A stretch of 64,000 nt of DNA from Kalaharituber pfeilii (Eukaryota > Ascomycota > Pezizomycetes > Pezizales > Pezizaceae), in NCBI GenBank assembly GCA_015179045.1, contig WHUZ01000008.1:992001-1056000 (forward strand), in the 5' to 3' direction. Shown here one piece after another: positions 23,773-36,448 of this stretch. Within the stretch, counting starts at the first letter, position 1. Each line of letters begins with the position of its first letter. The position numbers and the translations under genes were made by a program. The notes beneath the pieces are model-generated. The model did not search any database, had not been told where the DNA came from, and saw only the letters and a list, made by a program, of their open reading frames with translations.

Positions 23773-24616
23773 CTACTGTGCCCAACTCTCCCCGTTCTCC
23801 TCCACACTCTTCTCCCCCAACATCCCCGGCACATCATACTCCGGAAACCACCTCTGCCATCCCCTCTTAACGAACATGACCACGCCCTTTCGTTGCTTCA
23901 CCCACTCCAATGTCTCCCTATTCCCCTCTCCTACTTCCAATACATTCACCAGAAACCCCCAAATAGTTGCATCCACCAACCAGGGCTCTGTCGTCCCCAG
24001 CAACCAATCCCTGCCATCTGCCAACCTTGTCTCCAACCCGTCTAACCACTCTACAATGAAATCATCGACCTCCTCGGGCGTAAACCGCCCCATGCCCGCA
24101 ATCCAGATGGCATTCACAATCTTCCTTCGCAAAAACCACAACACTGCGGGCTTGAGCAGCCAAGGCACTGGGAACGACTCGGTGATGTGTGAGTAGTTGT
24201 GGTCGCGAGCCCACCGTGTCTGCACAATTGCGAGGTATATTTGCTCTTCTGTCCAGGCACGCAGGGCGCGGCTTTCAGTGCGCTGAAGAGCTGTAAGGGA
24301 GGCGTCGGAGGTCCGGCACAATTCCACGGGATATCAACGTCTTGATGATGAAGTGGGAGTCGGAGATGATCTCGGGAGGAGTCGGCGCGGGGTGGTGGAG
24401 GGTAACGAAGGGGAGCTTGCCGCGGGGAGTAGCCGAAAAGGCGGTGGGCTTGTTGGTGTAGGAGGTGAAGTTGACGAGGCGGAAGAAGGTTTCAAGTTTT
24501 TGGCAGTAGCCGGATAAGGAGGGACGATCTTGGGTGTGGGGTATTGCAGGTTGATGAAGGGTGATGGTTAAGTCGGATGGCGGCGGAGGATCCACAATTG
24601 GAGCTTCCAAGGGCAT
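23773..24616 (-). CDS. FAXC/metaxin-type GST-fold protein, one frameshift
   Basis: The N-terminal part (ATG at 24616) reads a thioredoxin-like fold: LHQPAIPHTQDRPSLSGYCQ, then KLETFFRLVNFTSYT, GKLPFVTLHHP and IISDSHFIIKTLISRGIVPDL. The C-terminal part reads an alpha-helical GST domain: ALQRTESRALRAWTEEQIYL, DGRDWLLGTTEPWLVDATIW and GVVMFVKRGWQRWFPEY. This order is that of failed-axon-connections/metaxin-like proteins. The two parts are in different frames: one base too many in the GG at 24307-24308 separates ...GIVPDL from DASLTALQ. Removing it gives a continuous family-like protein of about 280 aa. No intron fits there. It could be an assembly error or an inactivating insertion. The function of the fungal members is not established; they are often associated with membranes. 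Confidence 0.78.
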
Positions 24617-25994
24617 GACTACCTGCAAGTATGTTTTCTACTGTGATGTGTATCTATACCAACGATTCTATGTTGGATGAAATATCACCATCACTGGTGG
24701 AAAACCGATAAATAAACCTCAGGTGTCCTACCTATCGCCAGAGTAGACTTGGGTTGTCGTCAAAGAGGAGTTTCTCATTTCGCATTTGAGACCCATGCCA
24801 CGTTGTCCTGCAAATTACGCACGCACGTACGTAATCCACCTTCGTATCCTCCTTCTATCGTCTCGTGAACCAAGCCTTCGGAAGGGTGTTGAATTCAGTC
24901 GAGCATGTGAGTTTTTTTTTATTCTAACTGATACAATAGACGGGCAAGGTGTGATTATCTATATGTACTGGCACTCATCCAAGAATTTCCAGGCCAGCTT
25001 AAAAGTGGAAGAAGACTATTTGTTGGGTTTATTGGTCTACGCGATGCCATGAATCCGCTATGAGGAGTGGTTTTTGTCTCGGTTAGGAGGAAAAAAGGAA
25101 GAAATGGCGACTTTCACTTGATAGCTCAAACCACAAGAGCTGGGTGCAAGCTTTTGAGATAATGAGATCCAATTCCATCAGGACCGCGAAATCTGGGCCG
25201 ATTCCTGTCTTAATACCGGGGTACAGATAGCAGCGCTGTGCATGTCTTCATTCGCGCACCCCTCTGATGGGATCGATCAGGATGTGCCCACAATGGGAAC
25301 AATCTTCTCAAATTATATACTTTCTCGAACCCTTGAAATATACAATGATATTGACCTTCAAAAACGCCAGCATTGCTATAACGTTTATAGTTTCGATGCG
25401 ATCCATCTGGCAAGCACTTAAATGTTGAGGGTTACGTGAAGCACTGACAAGCATGCGGAACAACTACAAAAGTGGATGCAACGTGATTGAACTCAAGCCA
25501 ATAAGAAAACATCAGAACTTCTGTATCTACTCTGTATCTAGCTGCACATGAAAATGAACTGATGGAGAATGGTTTGGTAGATTAATGTAAGAAGCCCAAC
25601 ATGTCAGCTATAGCGGCATAATTGAGGGTAATGTTTTTCTAAGCACGAGTAGTATCTAGATAAAGCATCTCCCCAACCTTGAGACAAAAATGAAACGATA
25701 TCGATATTGTTAGAGATTGTGGCTTCAATTGAGGAAGTCACTTACTGCTCCAACTCAAGGGGTATTTTGCGTCTGTATGCATTCTCGAACACCATAGTTG
25801 ATGCTAGGGGAACATAAGTATGGCTACAAAGTCCTACAGCGTAGCAAGTTCCACAATAGAAGAGGGGGCCTAGACTGCATCATCGCCATATAATTGGGAG
25901 TGTATAAACCTCACCCCATTTCTCATCTCATGGCAGGTATTCCTAATCCTCATGCACAAATCCACTTCGCAAGACACCAATAAGAATTTACTTG

Positions 25995-26333
25995 ATGTCC
26001 TCCCCCTCTTCTAGCGTATGTGTTTTCAATCCATCCACCTGCTTCCTTCCCGATTACCCTCTTGCCGACAACCCCCTCCGCTACCTTCTTTGCAATAACT
26101 ACTTCCATGCGTACTCCACCACTCTCGGACCGCATACAAACTTCTCCACCACCCATTCCTTCCAGCCCCACTTTGAATGGTTCCGCAACACGTGGCAACC
26201 CGCACCTACCCTGGATGCCCCAACGCCCTATTCGAGGACGTCGATGGCTCCTCTGTAGAGGCTGTCGCAAAGGCATTGGCAAATTCGTTGGCTAGGCGTG
26301 GGTACGACAATTTGGTGGAGGCACCGGTGTAGT
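25995..26333 (+). pseudogene. Possible decayed coding remnant of unknown family
   Basis: One plus-strand frame reads a protein-like stretch from about 26010 (CFLPDYPLADNPLRYLLCNN to HFEWFRNTWQPAPTLDAP). A second frame continues with LFEDVDGSSVEAVAKALANS and RRGYDNLVEAPV before a stop near 26331. The two would join if a short indel is allowed near 26225. Composition is that of a real protein, but I do not recognise the family and it may be chance. Confidence 0.25.
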
Positions 26334-29300
26334 TGTTGGAGGGGATCAAGGCGGTGATAGACTTTTGCTCTAATTTGCCAGCGGCTGCAAATCAACTATG
26401 ATAATGTAGATATCGAACGAAGTGAGAGGGGCAACTGCAAGCTTACGACGTTGTATATTTCTTTAATTGACAGAATTCACTAGATCAAAATTTCCAAAAA
26501 TAAAAATAAAATAAAACTACATTTCAGCGTAACCTACAAATCGGATCGACACCAATTGCCTTGCTGTTAAAATTCTTGACTTGGAAATGATTGCCATTGC
26601 AGAGGTAACTCTGATAGCCATCCGTATTGGCATGCCGAGAAAGGTCTTCAAGTGGTGCTATTTTGGGGCAGTTCTCAATGTAATTACGCAGTGACAATTC
26701 AAGGTGATCCAGAAGAGGTACTCATAATATTCCTGTATACTATTTCTGCGCGAGAGGGAGTCAATCATGTGGTCATTCACACACGTGGCTTCTGGAAATA
26801 GAGTATAACTTAGCAAATGTAAAACAAGACTTTATCCCAATGCAAATATTTTCCATACCCCCATGATAATCCCTTTCCATATCTGGAGCCAAACAGCTAC
26901 CCGTCTCATTACCACAGTAACTGCTAATCCGCTCCTGAAATCATATGCACACTCAACCATGCCATGCATTCAATTAGGCGCTCTATAGGATCTACGTTAC
27001 CGAAAAAGAAAACGTCAACTTTAATCACTTGCCGTCTTTTATTATGGTCCCTTGCATAATGCCGAAAAGTCTATCTATTTCCATGTTTTGTCCTACATTG
27101 GACACGTTTTCAAGGTAACATTTGACGTTGCTTCCATTCAAAGCTCCCACAATATCCTAAACTGCACTTGAACTGTATGAAAAAATACGAGTGTCTGTAG
27201 AAAAAGCGGTCAACGTCCGCGCAGTTGCCAGATTTAGTTTTCAAGTCCAATTGGTAGCTTCTTTAAAAAGGAAACGCGAACGCAGAAAGACCATCCACGT
27301 TCTCGTACTCCGTTCTAAATTCAAAGGTACGTACCAAGCTCAGATGGTCCCAACTACACAAGAACAGCAGCAATAGATGTGCTGCCCTGAGCTTCCGCTA
27401 TTGCCACCTTGCACCTATAATAATACATCAAATATTACATCTGCATTACCAGGTCTCACGGTCGGAGATCGACAACAAGCATTAGCGATGACTCTCGGTC
27501 CAAGGACTGCGCCACAGTCCCTTTTATTCATAGTCCAATAGTGTATAAATGTGGCACAATAGAAGCGTTCTATGTAGGTACCAGAGTCTCAACCTCCATC
27601 TGTACCCTCGTCCGGTTGCGGACACACAATGCCTTGCAGGTTGGATCCATGGCTGCGGGCCACCTTCTATAATGAGGAGCGTTTGGAGAATTTAGTTGAC
27701 TCACCCGCCATTGTTTCACATTACAGCTTAGTTCTCATACTAAAGGCAGCAGCAATCACGTTTGAACTAAGCGGCAAAGTCGAGCTGTCCCTTGTCCAGA
27801 TACTCTCAATCGTAAGATACCAAACATAGATATTCTGCAGTCCAAGCCAGCCTATTGGAAAGTTCATCTTGAAACATAAGTTGAGTGTATGAAAACATCA
27901 CCGTGCTAGCCTCGTGGTGCACTTGATGGAAAATGCTTGGACGGTAGTAATCCGAAATAACGATATAAGCATAGAGCATGAAGAGTTAGCAGAGAAAGCT
28001 GCCGAGAACTGTTGAACTTGGATCCAACAGTTCGAACTGAGCTATCGATAGCCGCGTCGTATCATAAGTGATTCGCCAGGACAGGCTAATGCACATACTA
28101 GACCTTAATTTGGTGCTGGACCGAGCGCGAGATATGCATAGTTGCAGCGAAGAAACAATGTGCGGGCGCATCATTACTGATAACTCGAAATTTCTGAAGA
28201 CTTTGTAGTGTCAATCGGCGATTGGGTGGTCCTTGAAAAACAGCCAACAAGTGAGACTCCAATAACTGTACTCTGCCTAAACGCTTGCAGCTGCTTGCTA
28301 GGGGACAAGCATGAATATGGTAAATTGTCAGTGACATGACGTGATGCAACCTATATTGCAACCCAAGCAACAAACCTGGAACTGACGTTTGGTTCTTCCA
28401 ACGAACTCTGATATGCATCAAGGAACATATCAAAATCGGACAATGTTCGGTACTGTTCAAGACCGGTAATCATATCTCTTTTATTATTTTCTGTTAAGTA
28501 GTTAGGAATGTAATACACCGGAATAATAATTTCTTCGTATAAAGTCACTATAAGATGAAAACCATCTGGTCGGCAGCAAGATGTATTGTGTGACTGGCTT
28601 AGTCTCGTAACCACGAGACTATGACTGGCTATAACCCTAGATAATGATCTCAGCTCTTGTAACATTTAACGTTCATAGTACCCTACCAACTTGGTGTCTA
28701 TGTACTGGGCTAGTCGCCACGAGATGTTTGTGTAACTGTAACGCCCGATATGAAGAGTTCTCTTATGAACCCCAGCCAATGTCTTACACCATATTACGTA
28801 CAAAAATATACCACACAACAAGAGATTTGACTATAGATGCAAAAGATCGATTTCCCAAAACATATCAGACATTAAAAGCTTTCTTAAAGTCCGGGAACTT
28901 CATTGCCCATCACACTTTCACTATAGTACTTATATATGGTCTATGTTTGAAGAGTATGTTGGAATACCCCTTCCTCACAAGATATCGTGCTCTAGTATAC
29001 ACCTACCTCAAACAATCACCAAAGATTAGAAGTGTGTTTCTTTATCATAAGTGCATGGTTTGATTGTATGACGAGTGGGCCGTCACAGGGCGCAGTGCGA
29101 GCGGATCCAGCAGGCGTGAAACTAAGAGACAAACCTAATCAGATAGCATGCGCTCTAGGTTAGGTGGCCGAAGACCTGGCGCGAGCGACTGGACAGCCGC
29201 CGGATTCTCTTATATACCCCGACCATACTAGCGGCGGTTACCAGTATTTTTACCTTTTGGTGCAACGGTTTGCGAAACTGTGGGTTGCAGCCCGTAACAG

Positions 29301-31299
29301 ATAGGGGCTTTATGACTGTATCTGGCCAGCCTGCTTGGCACAGCCGTAACTAGTACATTTAAGGCAGTAATTGCCGGATTAGGTTAATTTCCAATCTCCA
29401 AATTTGCGGGAAGCTACGATAGATGTCTTTTATTGTCTTGGCGAGCATCCTGCTGAAAACCGACTAGGTTCTTGATTGAAAAGTAGCTGCAACTTTACGA
29501 AGCCATCATGCATCTGACTTGCCCCGGCAAAGAGTGAGGCGTCCACATTAGAAAGTTCTTTTTCACCTTGCATTTCTTGCCACAGCCTGTGCCAAGTCCT
29601 GCTGCCATAGTGGCTGTCCTCCTCTCGGTACCACTTTTCAGTTCACAATCCGTTACAAAGACAGTATATCAAGTATGACGGTAAACTCCAAGTTAACGCC
29701 GTCTGCAAGAGGAAGGTGTTGATTTCATTGCAAGTTGTGACATTGAGCAGCTCCGATAGCATTAGCTCCTTGTTCCCAATAACCAACCTTGATATGGTGC
29801 GTTTGGGTGGCGAGCTGGTAGAAGCGCCCCAACCGCAACCGAGGTCATTCCTAGAGTCGGGTATGCAGGAAACCGAGCGGCCGTGTGTGGCAGGGCAATT
29901 AGGACGAATTCGGTGTTAGGACATTGGGGCAGAAGATAAGTAAATTTCGTGCTAGTTTTTGTCACGACTGCTGTCATCCTACGCTACCTGTAATACATAT
30001 CAATTAGGCAAGTCCAATTATAAACTTCTAGATATCATGTTATGCATTACCTGTATCCACAATATGGAAGGAATATGGAAGGGCGCGCATTGACGGACCA
30101 CAGGATAAACTTTTGCTGTCTCGTTGGCGGCGAAATTGATTTCCCTGCACGATGCATCTCCCATTACTTTGGATTCCCCAAGCGGCGGGAAGTTGTGCTG
30201 CAATTGAATCTTTACCTGCGTAAATTTCCTCCTTAAGATATCCGTCAAACTGAGAGCAAAAACAATTAATTAGTCATTACATGTGTAAAAAAGGGTCGTA
30301 GGCACAGAGAGCTATGTCCCGCCAGGTCCGCAAAGGACACTTGACTCAAGTAGATAGCCTTGCGGTGCCGACGCTTATATTGCTGTCGCATATGTTGAAT
30401 GACATATGTCACTGCACCCAACGGTCGCGGTGACCCCGTAGCAACACGTAATATAGAAATCTAATACTCACTCTGATAAATAGTTTTCGTCAATCTTTTC
30501 GGCATCGAAAACTTGATGAATAATGGTAAGCACATTAGTGCGGTTGTGACCTGGGATGCCAGACAGATCCACTTCTATGACGTTCCCTTCAGGATCACAG
30601 AGTCTTTCTCTTGAAATTGTCTTGTATACACATTCCTTTATTTGATTAACAATACTCTAATAACGAATTCGTTAGCTTCTCGTTTCAATATTTCAGAAGG
30701 ATTCAATACTTACAGCTGAACTTGAGTCAGCTGTCATTCTGCTGCCTTTAGTTAAAGAAGCTTGACGACCCATGTAATTGACGAAGCTTGGCTGATGTTG
30801 TCAATCGATGAAAATGGTAGATTGAAAGCAGATTAATCACATATCTCATTTGAGTCGCCATAGATGGTGGCCATTTAGTATTTCAGAGTAGCAGAGGTGT
30901 GCGTTATCCTATCGACCTCACAAGCTGCTGTTTGAGTCCACGTGTCACGTCTCGTAGCAGGACTGGAATGAAGTTCGGCGCAAAGTCTCTATCCTGGTGG
31001 CAAAAGGATGATGATTCAGTGTTCGTCTACCCGGGGTCTAATTGGCACTCACCCTCCGGCTTTTTCCCAACCTAGTAAGAAACTAATTTCCCCACCACAG
31101 CTGAACTGCATATTGCATGTTTATATGCCTAGCGACAAGTAGCATAGAATACCGCTAAACCTACAGGCTGGACACCCCGTATTTAAGTTATGCATACTGC
31201 AGCCTTCTTGTGTGGTACCTAACGATCTGCTCGTTGGTAACAATCGTGATCTTGGCGCTCTTCCTGAAATGATGTTACCACTTCTAATTACATGATGTA

Positions 31300-31384
31300 C
31301 AGTGACCCGTAAAGTTTTGGGGATTAGGCAATATTGGGGTAAGTATCATGCAAGCCTAATCCCCAAGACTTTTACGGGTCACTG
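31300..31384. mobile_element. Short inverted-repeat element, family A, copy 1 (Tc1/mariner-type MITE)
   Basis: An 85-bp near-palindrome beginning CAGTGACCCGTAAA and ending TTTACGGGTCACTG, flanked by TA on both sides (31298-31299 and 31385-31386). TA target duplication and CAGT ends are typical of the Tc1/mariner superfamily. The inverted arms contain TTGGGGATTAGGC. Confidence 0.8.
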
Positions 31385-31981
31385 TATCAATAAGTAGATA
31401 ACTGGTCTTGTACAGTAAAGGGAAGCAGGATATACTTGCTTGTACATAGGTAAGTCGATTCCTTCTCTGAAGCTTGGCATTGTGTTAGAACTTATGCCAA
31501 TAGCTTGCATTGTTCTTGTTCTTCGGAGTTTCAGAGCAGTAGAGAGAGAGAAAGCAAGCTTGACGTTCCTACGTCTTGGGCACTACAAATACCTAGGTAG
31601 CTCTGTTCTATGCAAGCTATTGTATGGGAGCTATTTCGCTATGGCTTTAGGGTAAAGTTATATGTATTTAGGTTCCACTGGCGTCAGACTAAATTACCTG
31701 AATGAGTGCATATGCCGATATCACTGTCGCAAGAAAAAAGCATATTAATAAACCTGATCTCTGCTTCCAAATGAGGTGCTAATAGAGGGATATTCTTAAC
31801 ATTGGATGATATTATACCTGCATGCTGAAGTAAGAGATTGTTGTGAGAAAGTGGGGGTTCTTATTGATGCTAACAGCAACTGATATGAGCATAGATATCC
31901 GAAATCTTCCTTTTTTCCACTACTTAAACCCTAGATATGAATTCAGCATACTAGATACATCCTGATATCACTATTCAATTA

Positions 31982-32070
31982 TAGTGACCTGTAAGGAGTC
32001 TTGGGGATTAGGCATGCATGATACACTTACCCCAATATTGCCTAATCCCCAAGACTTTTCAGGGTCACTA
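31982..32070. mobile_element. Short inverted-repeat element, family A, copy 2
   Basis: Starts AGTGACCTGTAAGGAGTCTT and ends AGACTTTTCAGGGTCACT, with the same GGGGATTAGGC arms and a central ACCCCAATATTG as in copy 1 in the opposite orientation. Flanking TA is less clear than in the other copies. Confidence 0.75.
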
Positions 32071-32636
32071 CCCCTCTTGCAGCTTATTATCACATCAACA
32101 TTCAGCAGCTCTCGTTATACTCATTATTGGCCTTAATTCAGGCAAGCATTGGCCGAGCAAGAACTTGAAGCTATGCAGATACTATGCAAATTATACAAGT
32201 ATCGTTTAGATGTAGGCCTACGTCCCGCGCGACTTAACACTCACACTCACGTCCAGGGCATTCACAATCTACTAGGGAGTAACACTGGCCTTGTAAGTAT
32301 TAGTACAGGGTGGGCTTGGTCTTACAATTGTGATATGTCACCTCATGATGCTGCACATATGAGGTTCCATAAATAAAATCCGATTGCAATGCTAAAGCGC
32401 TTACGATACCAGGCAATGACTACATAGGTACAATATCACATACTTAAGTACCTAACCCGCCCTGCATTACCAGATATAGTATGTGCGATGATGAAATCAA
32501 CGATTTTCTATAAGCAGGCCTGTGGTAATTAATATGCGCGGGGGGGCTCACATGCTACATAGTATGCATCAGCGAGAGAGTGCATGTGTTCGTACACTAT
32601 CTTTTCAAAAGCAGCACCCAGAGATCTGTCTAGGAC

Positions 32637-32700
32637 TGTTCTCGCATCCAGACGGGCACCGGCCGTGACGGCCGCAAATAATAGTCTGGGCACGAGAACA
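32637..32700. mobile_element. Tiny inverted-repeat element, family D, copy 1, 9-bp target duplication
   Basis: A 64-bp element beginning TGTTCTCGCATCCAGAC and ending AGTCTGGGCACGAGAACA. It is flanked by GTCTAGGAC on the left (32628-32636) and GTCTCGGAC on the right (32701-32709), 8 of 9 matching. A 9-bp duplication suits Mutator-like elements. Confidence 0.6.
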
Positions 32701-33254
32701 GTCTCGGACAGTCTTAAGCCGTGTCTAAGGGGCTGTGTCTCGGCGTCGCTGTTCCTTATATCATATCCTTGTGCCATGGTTTGAGCGGGCACAAGACTTG
32801 AAGAATGCAATATACCCCTGATATTGGACAATATGATCGGCCAAGGGTTAAAAAAAACCCAGCAATAGAAGTAGGGTAATAGGTGATATGGTTGGGACGT
32901 CTTTAGTCGGCACATTTTGATCCTAAATTTCAACACCGATCACTGATGCAACAAAAGTCGTAAAAATTTAAAATTGCTCATAGATATGAATGATAATTGA
33001 GTAAAGAGTCAATCTATGATGCACATCTTATTTTTTGAAAAAGTTATCCCAAGTTAAAGAGACATAAATTCTGGTGAGAGGCCCCTAATCGAGTTACATA
33101 CCACTGATGCAAATTAGGTAAAATTATACACTAGTAAGCAAGAAATTACTTAAAAGGGTTAAGTCTGAAGTACATGCAAATTACCACTTGCTTTTATCCA
33201 CTACTTGCCGATGATTTCTATATACATATTTCTTGAAACTGTTTAGTTTCAAAG

Positions 33255-33542
33255 TACTCGTTACTGGCATTTAGTGATGCAGATGTGGCTGTTACGGCCG
33301 TGCGAGAAGAGCCTACTGGATCGGCGATGGATGTTGCTACTGACGGGTATTTTCCATACAATTTTGCTCCCAAAGTCAGGTACAAACCTTTGCCTCACAG
33401 ACTGTTTGCACGCCTACTAGCTAGTAAAATATGTATTCGGACATAGCGCGTAATGTGCATTGATACCCCTGTCCGAACACATATTTTACTGGCTAGTATA
33501 ACTTGGCCCCCACCTGCATCACTAAATGCTGGTACCGAGTAT
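33255..33542. mobile_element. Inverted-repeat element, family E, interrupted by a family B copy
   Basis: GCATTTAGTGATGCAG at 33267-33282 is repeated inverted and perfectly at 33514-33529, with weaker symmetry extending outward to about 31 bp each side (TACTCG ... CGAGTA). The 84-bp family B element at 33415-33498 lies inside it, so family E was inserted first. Confidence 0.6.
33415..33498. mobile_element. Short inverted-repeat element, family B, copy 1
   Basis: An 84-bp near-palindrome: TACTAGCTAGTAAAATATG at the left, the inverted copy CATATTTTACTGGCTAGTA at the right, and a central CGGACATAGCGCGTAATG to CCCCTGTCCG. Two more copies lie 1.2 and 1.4 kb downstream. Confidence 0.8.
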
Positions 33543-34637
33543 ATCCATTAGAGTATGCATTAAGAAATCGTATACAGTGCTCATAGTAGAAGCAGTACTT
33601 ACAGAATGTAAAGCAGCAGGTACTGTACTTCGTAAGTCTCCAAAGTTATATTGACAGTACTCACGAGCATAATATTTTGCTGCACAAGTATTGCATACAG
33701 TAGATGGCGAGGAAAGCGGAGAGCGAAAGGTTACAGTCTCTGGTTGGGACACGGAGTAGGGGCGACATTTGGTTCGATGACTAAGCATACCATTTACATG
33801 GGCACATGCACGTTCTGCCCCCTAGTATACAGCGACTTTGATGATATTCGTCTACTACAGTAGTACTAGTAGTAACTTTCCCTGTAATGCTGCGCCACAC
33901 CGTTGCTGTGACAATGGTGGCTTATTTACACGAAACTCGGAGAACTTTGAAAAAATCCCCTTATTCATGGGGAAAACTGCACATTTTTGAGCAATGCCTG
34001 CAACCATTTATTCAAGTTGAATTGACTTCAAACTTTGTATAGGATTAATACCTATCATGGAAACTGCCCTAAAAATTTCTGTCTTGATCCACTTACACAG
34101 ACACCAGCAGCACCATTTTCCCCGTAACCTTTATTCACATAATCACTATGCCTCCAAGACATCAAAGAGCAACCCCTTCAGCATCTGCCAGCTTTCAAAT
34201 AGGTATACCAAGCTCAGAAAGACTAGAAGAAAGGGACTCTGCAAGCTGAACCTGCTTCAGCAAGTCTGAATCATTTTCTCTGCCAATTTCTTATAGATAA
34301 GCCACTTTGAGTGTAGAACGTACTTGGAAGAGAGTACTACAGGCTGCAACTGCTGCCTGTACAGCTGCGAAATGCTATAGGTGCATGTGCATGGTAGGGC
34401 AGCTGGATTTGCTGCGTTGCTGGTACGGGGATATGAACGGGGATATTAACGGGGAGTAGGTGCTAAACCTCTCATTTGCAGAGTTCCCCGCTAATTATAA
34501 GATTACTTACGGGGAAAATTTACGGGGATGTTGCTAAACCTCTGTAGTAGGATATGTAGAGTGTGACAGAGTGATCGGGAGGTAGAAGCAGCTAGTAGAA
34601 GCGGTAGAGCTGTGCGAGAACGATGGAGCGGTGGGGG

Positions 34638-34720
34638 TACTAGCTAGTAAAATATGTATTCGGACATAGCGCATAATGTGCATTGGTACCCTGTCCGAAT
34701 ACATATTTTACTGGCTAGTA
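34638..34720. mobile_element. Short inverted-repeat element, family B, copy 2
   Basis: Same orientation and nearly the same sequence as copy 1, with TACTAGCTAGTAAAATATG at the left end and ATATTTTACTGGCTAGTA at the right. Confidence 0.85.
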
Positions 34721-34774
34721 CTAGTAGTACGAGGATGTTGCTAAACCTCTCTACTACTTAGTCTGATCTACTAC

Positions 34775-34858
34775 TACTAGCCAGTAAAATATGTATTCGG
34801 ACAGGGGTACTAATGCACAACATACACTATGTCCGAATACATATTTTACTAGCTAGTA
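34775..34858. mobile_element. Short inverted-repeat element, family B, copy 3 (inverted)
   Basis: The opposite orientation: it starts TACTAGCCAGTAAAATATG and ends CATATTTTACTAGCTAGTA, with the GGACAGGGG half first. Only about 55 bp separate it from copy 2. Confidence 0.85.
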
Positions 34859-36448
34859 GTAGTAGCCTAGCTGAACTAGTTGTTCACTTGCATATATCTA
34901 TTGCATTGATCGCACACCAAGTGGTAAAAGGGGTATTGCATAAGCGATGTATATATGTATTCTATTCCATTTCTAGTTAGTCGTTTTTTATTTTTGGCTA
35001 GACTTCTATGTACTATACTATATTCTTCGTGATTACTAAAGGGCAACAATCATGACCCCTCTCCATATAAAACTCCTGATCTTTAACCCTATGAAACACT
35101 GTAACAGAAAATCAAATAAATAGATATCGCTTCGTAACTTTGTCCTTCATTGTCTGATCTATGATATGAAACTAATTTTAAACATTTATTTTAGTTGCGC
35201 TGTTAAGCGTTGAAGTTGATGCACAATTTACTCCGCGTGCCCGTACAGATGTCCCCAACCATAATTAGAACTCAAAGTGTAGAGAAAACTAAAGTGGGGG
35301 TTCGAGACTGAATGGGACAGAAGGGATGAAAGCCACTGGTCTATTTTTCTGGAGACCTACGGAGTCTGAAGTCTGACCTAGTAAAATTGATAACCCATGT
35401 CACACGGTATCGCAAATAGGTGTCCTCAAGACGTATCATTGTACTAGAGTACGCCCTGTTGGATTTAATGTACACTAGGAAAAGGAACAATGAGCTCAGA
35501 GGTACAGCTAGCATTGCTACTGGCTGTCACCGTTGTTCCGATAAATTAACATGGATAAGAACAGGGGTCTCCCTCTGATATGTATTTGGTCCCGCTATTT
35601 GTGTCGCATACAGCTTAATTGAGCTTACACCTTGCTTCGTTACCGGCACTCTGTTTGGTTAGGATTGAGAATGGGTTAAGACCTCTCGGTGTGACTTGCA
35701 GTTTAGTCCAGTGTGGCTTAATTTTGCCGGGGTGGTTTGGCGGAGGAGGTTGGTTCTCATGTCCAGACTATTTTTTGAAATATTCGGCCGTCTCTTTAGG
35801 TTGGGAACGAGAACAGGCAGGGCCACCGGACCAGACTAGGAGCTCAAGAGATACCGAGACTTAGTAACTTGCAGAGGTACCCTGAGGCACAAGACTAACC
35901 CTGGGAATGAGAAGCAATGGCCAAAAAGCCATTAGAATATTGGCCTAATTGGCTAGATACCAACGCTTGGCCGTCTCTTGTTGGTGCTTGATCCAAAATC
36001 TACTCTGTTGACTAGGGAAATCACAGAGCGGAATGAAAAGTTCAGAAAATTCAGAAAATTCAGAAAAGTCCCATTATCCACAAACCCCAAAAAGCTATAC
36101 AAAGTATCGTAACAAGAAATGGAATAACAAAAACACCAAACCCTATAGATAAGAAAACAAGATAACTTTCTAAGTATTAAGTTTAGAGAAGCGTACTAAT
36201 GCCGTTAAGAGAAAAGAAAACTGAAGAAAATCTGCCCTGCAAAGAAGGAACAGCTGCAGGACGGACAACCCGCGCCTTTGTAGAAAATGAAGGTAATGTA
36301 CGAAACTTCCGGCTCCAGTAATTTCATCCAAATCATGACAAGTCCCGTCCGTAATTCATACACGAATTGGTCACGGCAAGTACTGCCACTGTTTGTCCAC
36401 GCGGCCACTGAACATTTTCTCAATTCTAAGCCATCAGATGTCGGGCAC

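Larger units (their letters stand above)
24617..36448. other. Gene desert with decayed coding scraps and short inverted-repeat elements
   Basis: Nearly 12 kb without a supported intact gene. The DNA is AT-rich, open frames are shorter than about 140 codons and none shows a family signal. Short inverted-repeat elements sit at 31300, 31982, 32637, 33255, 33415, 34638 and 34775 and are listed separately. The section 33900-34560 also has scattered inverted and direct motifs (ttccccgtaa; gctaaacctct three times) suggesting more degraded elements. From 28.0 to 31.2 kb I see nothing recognisable. Confidence 0.6.
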
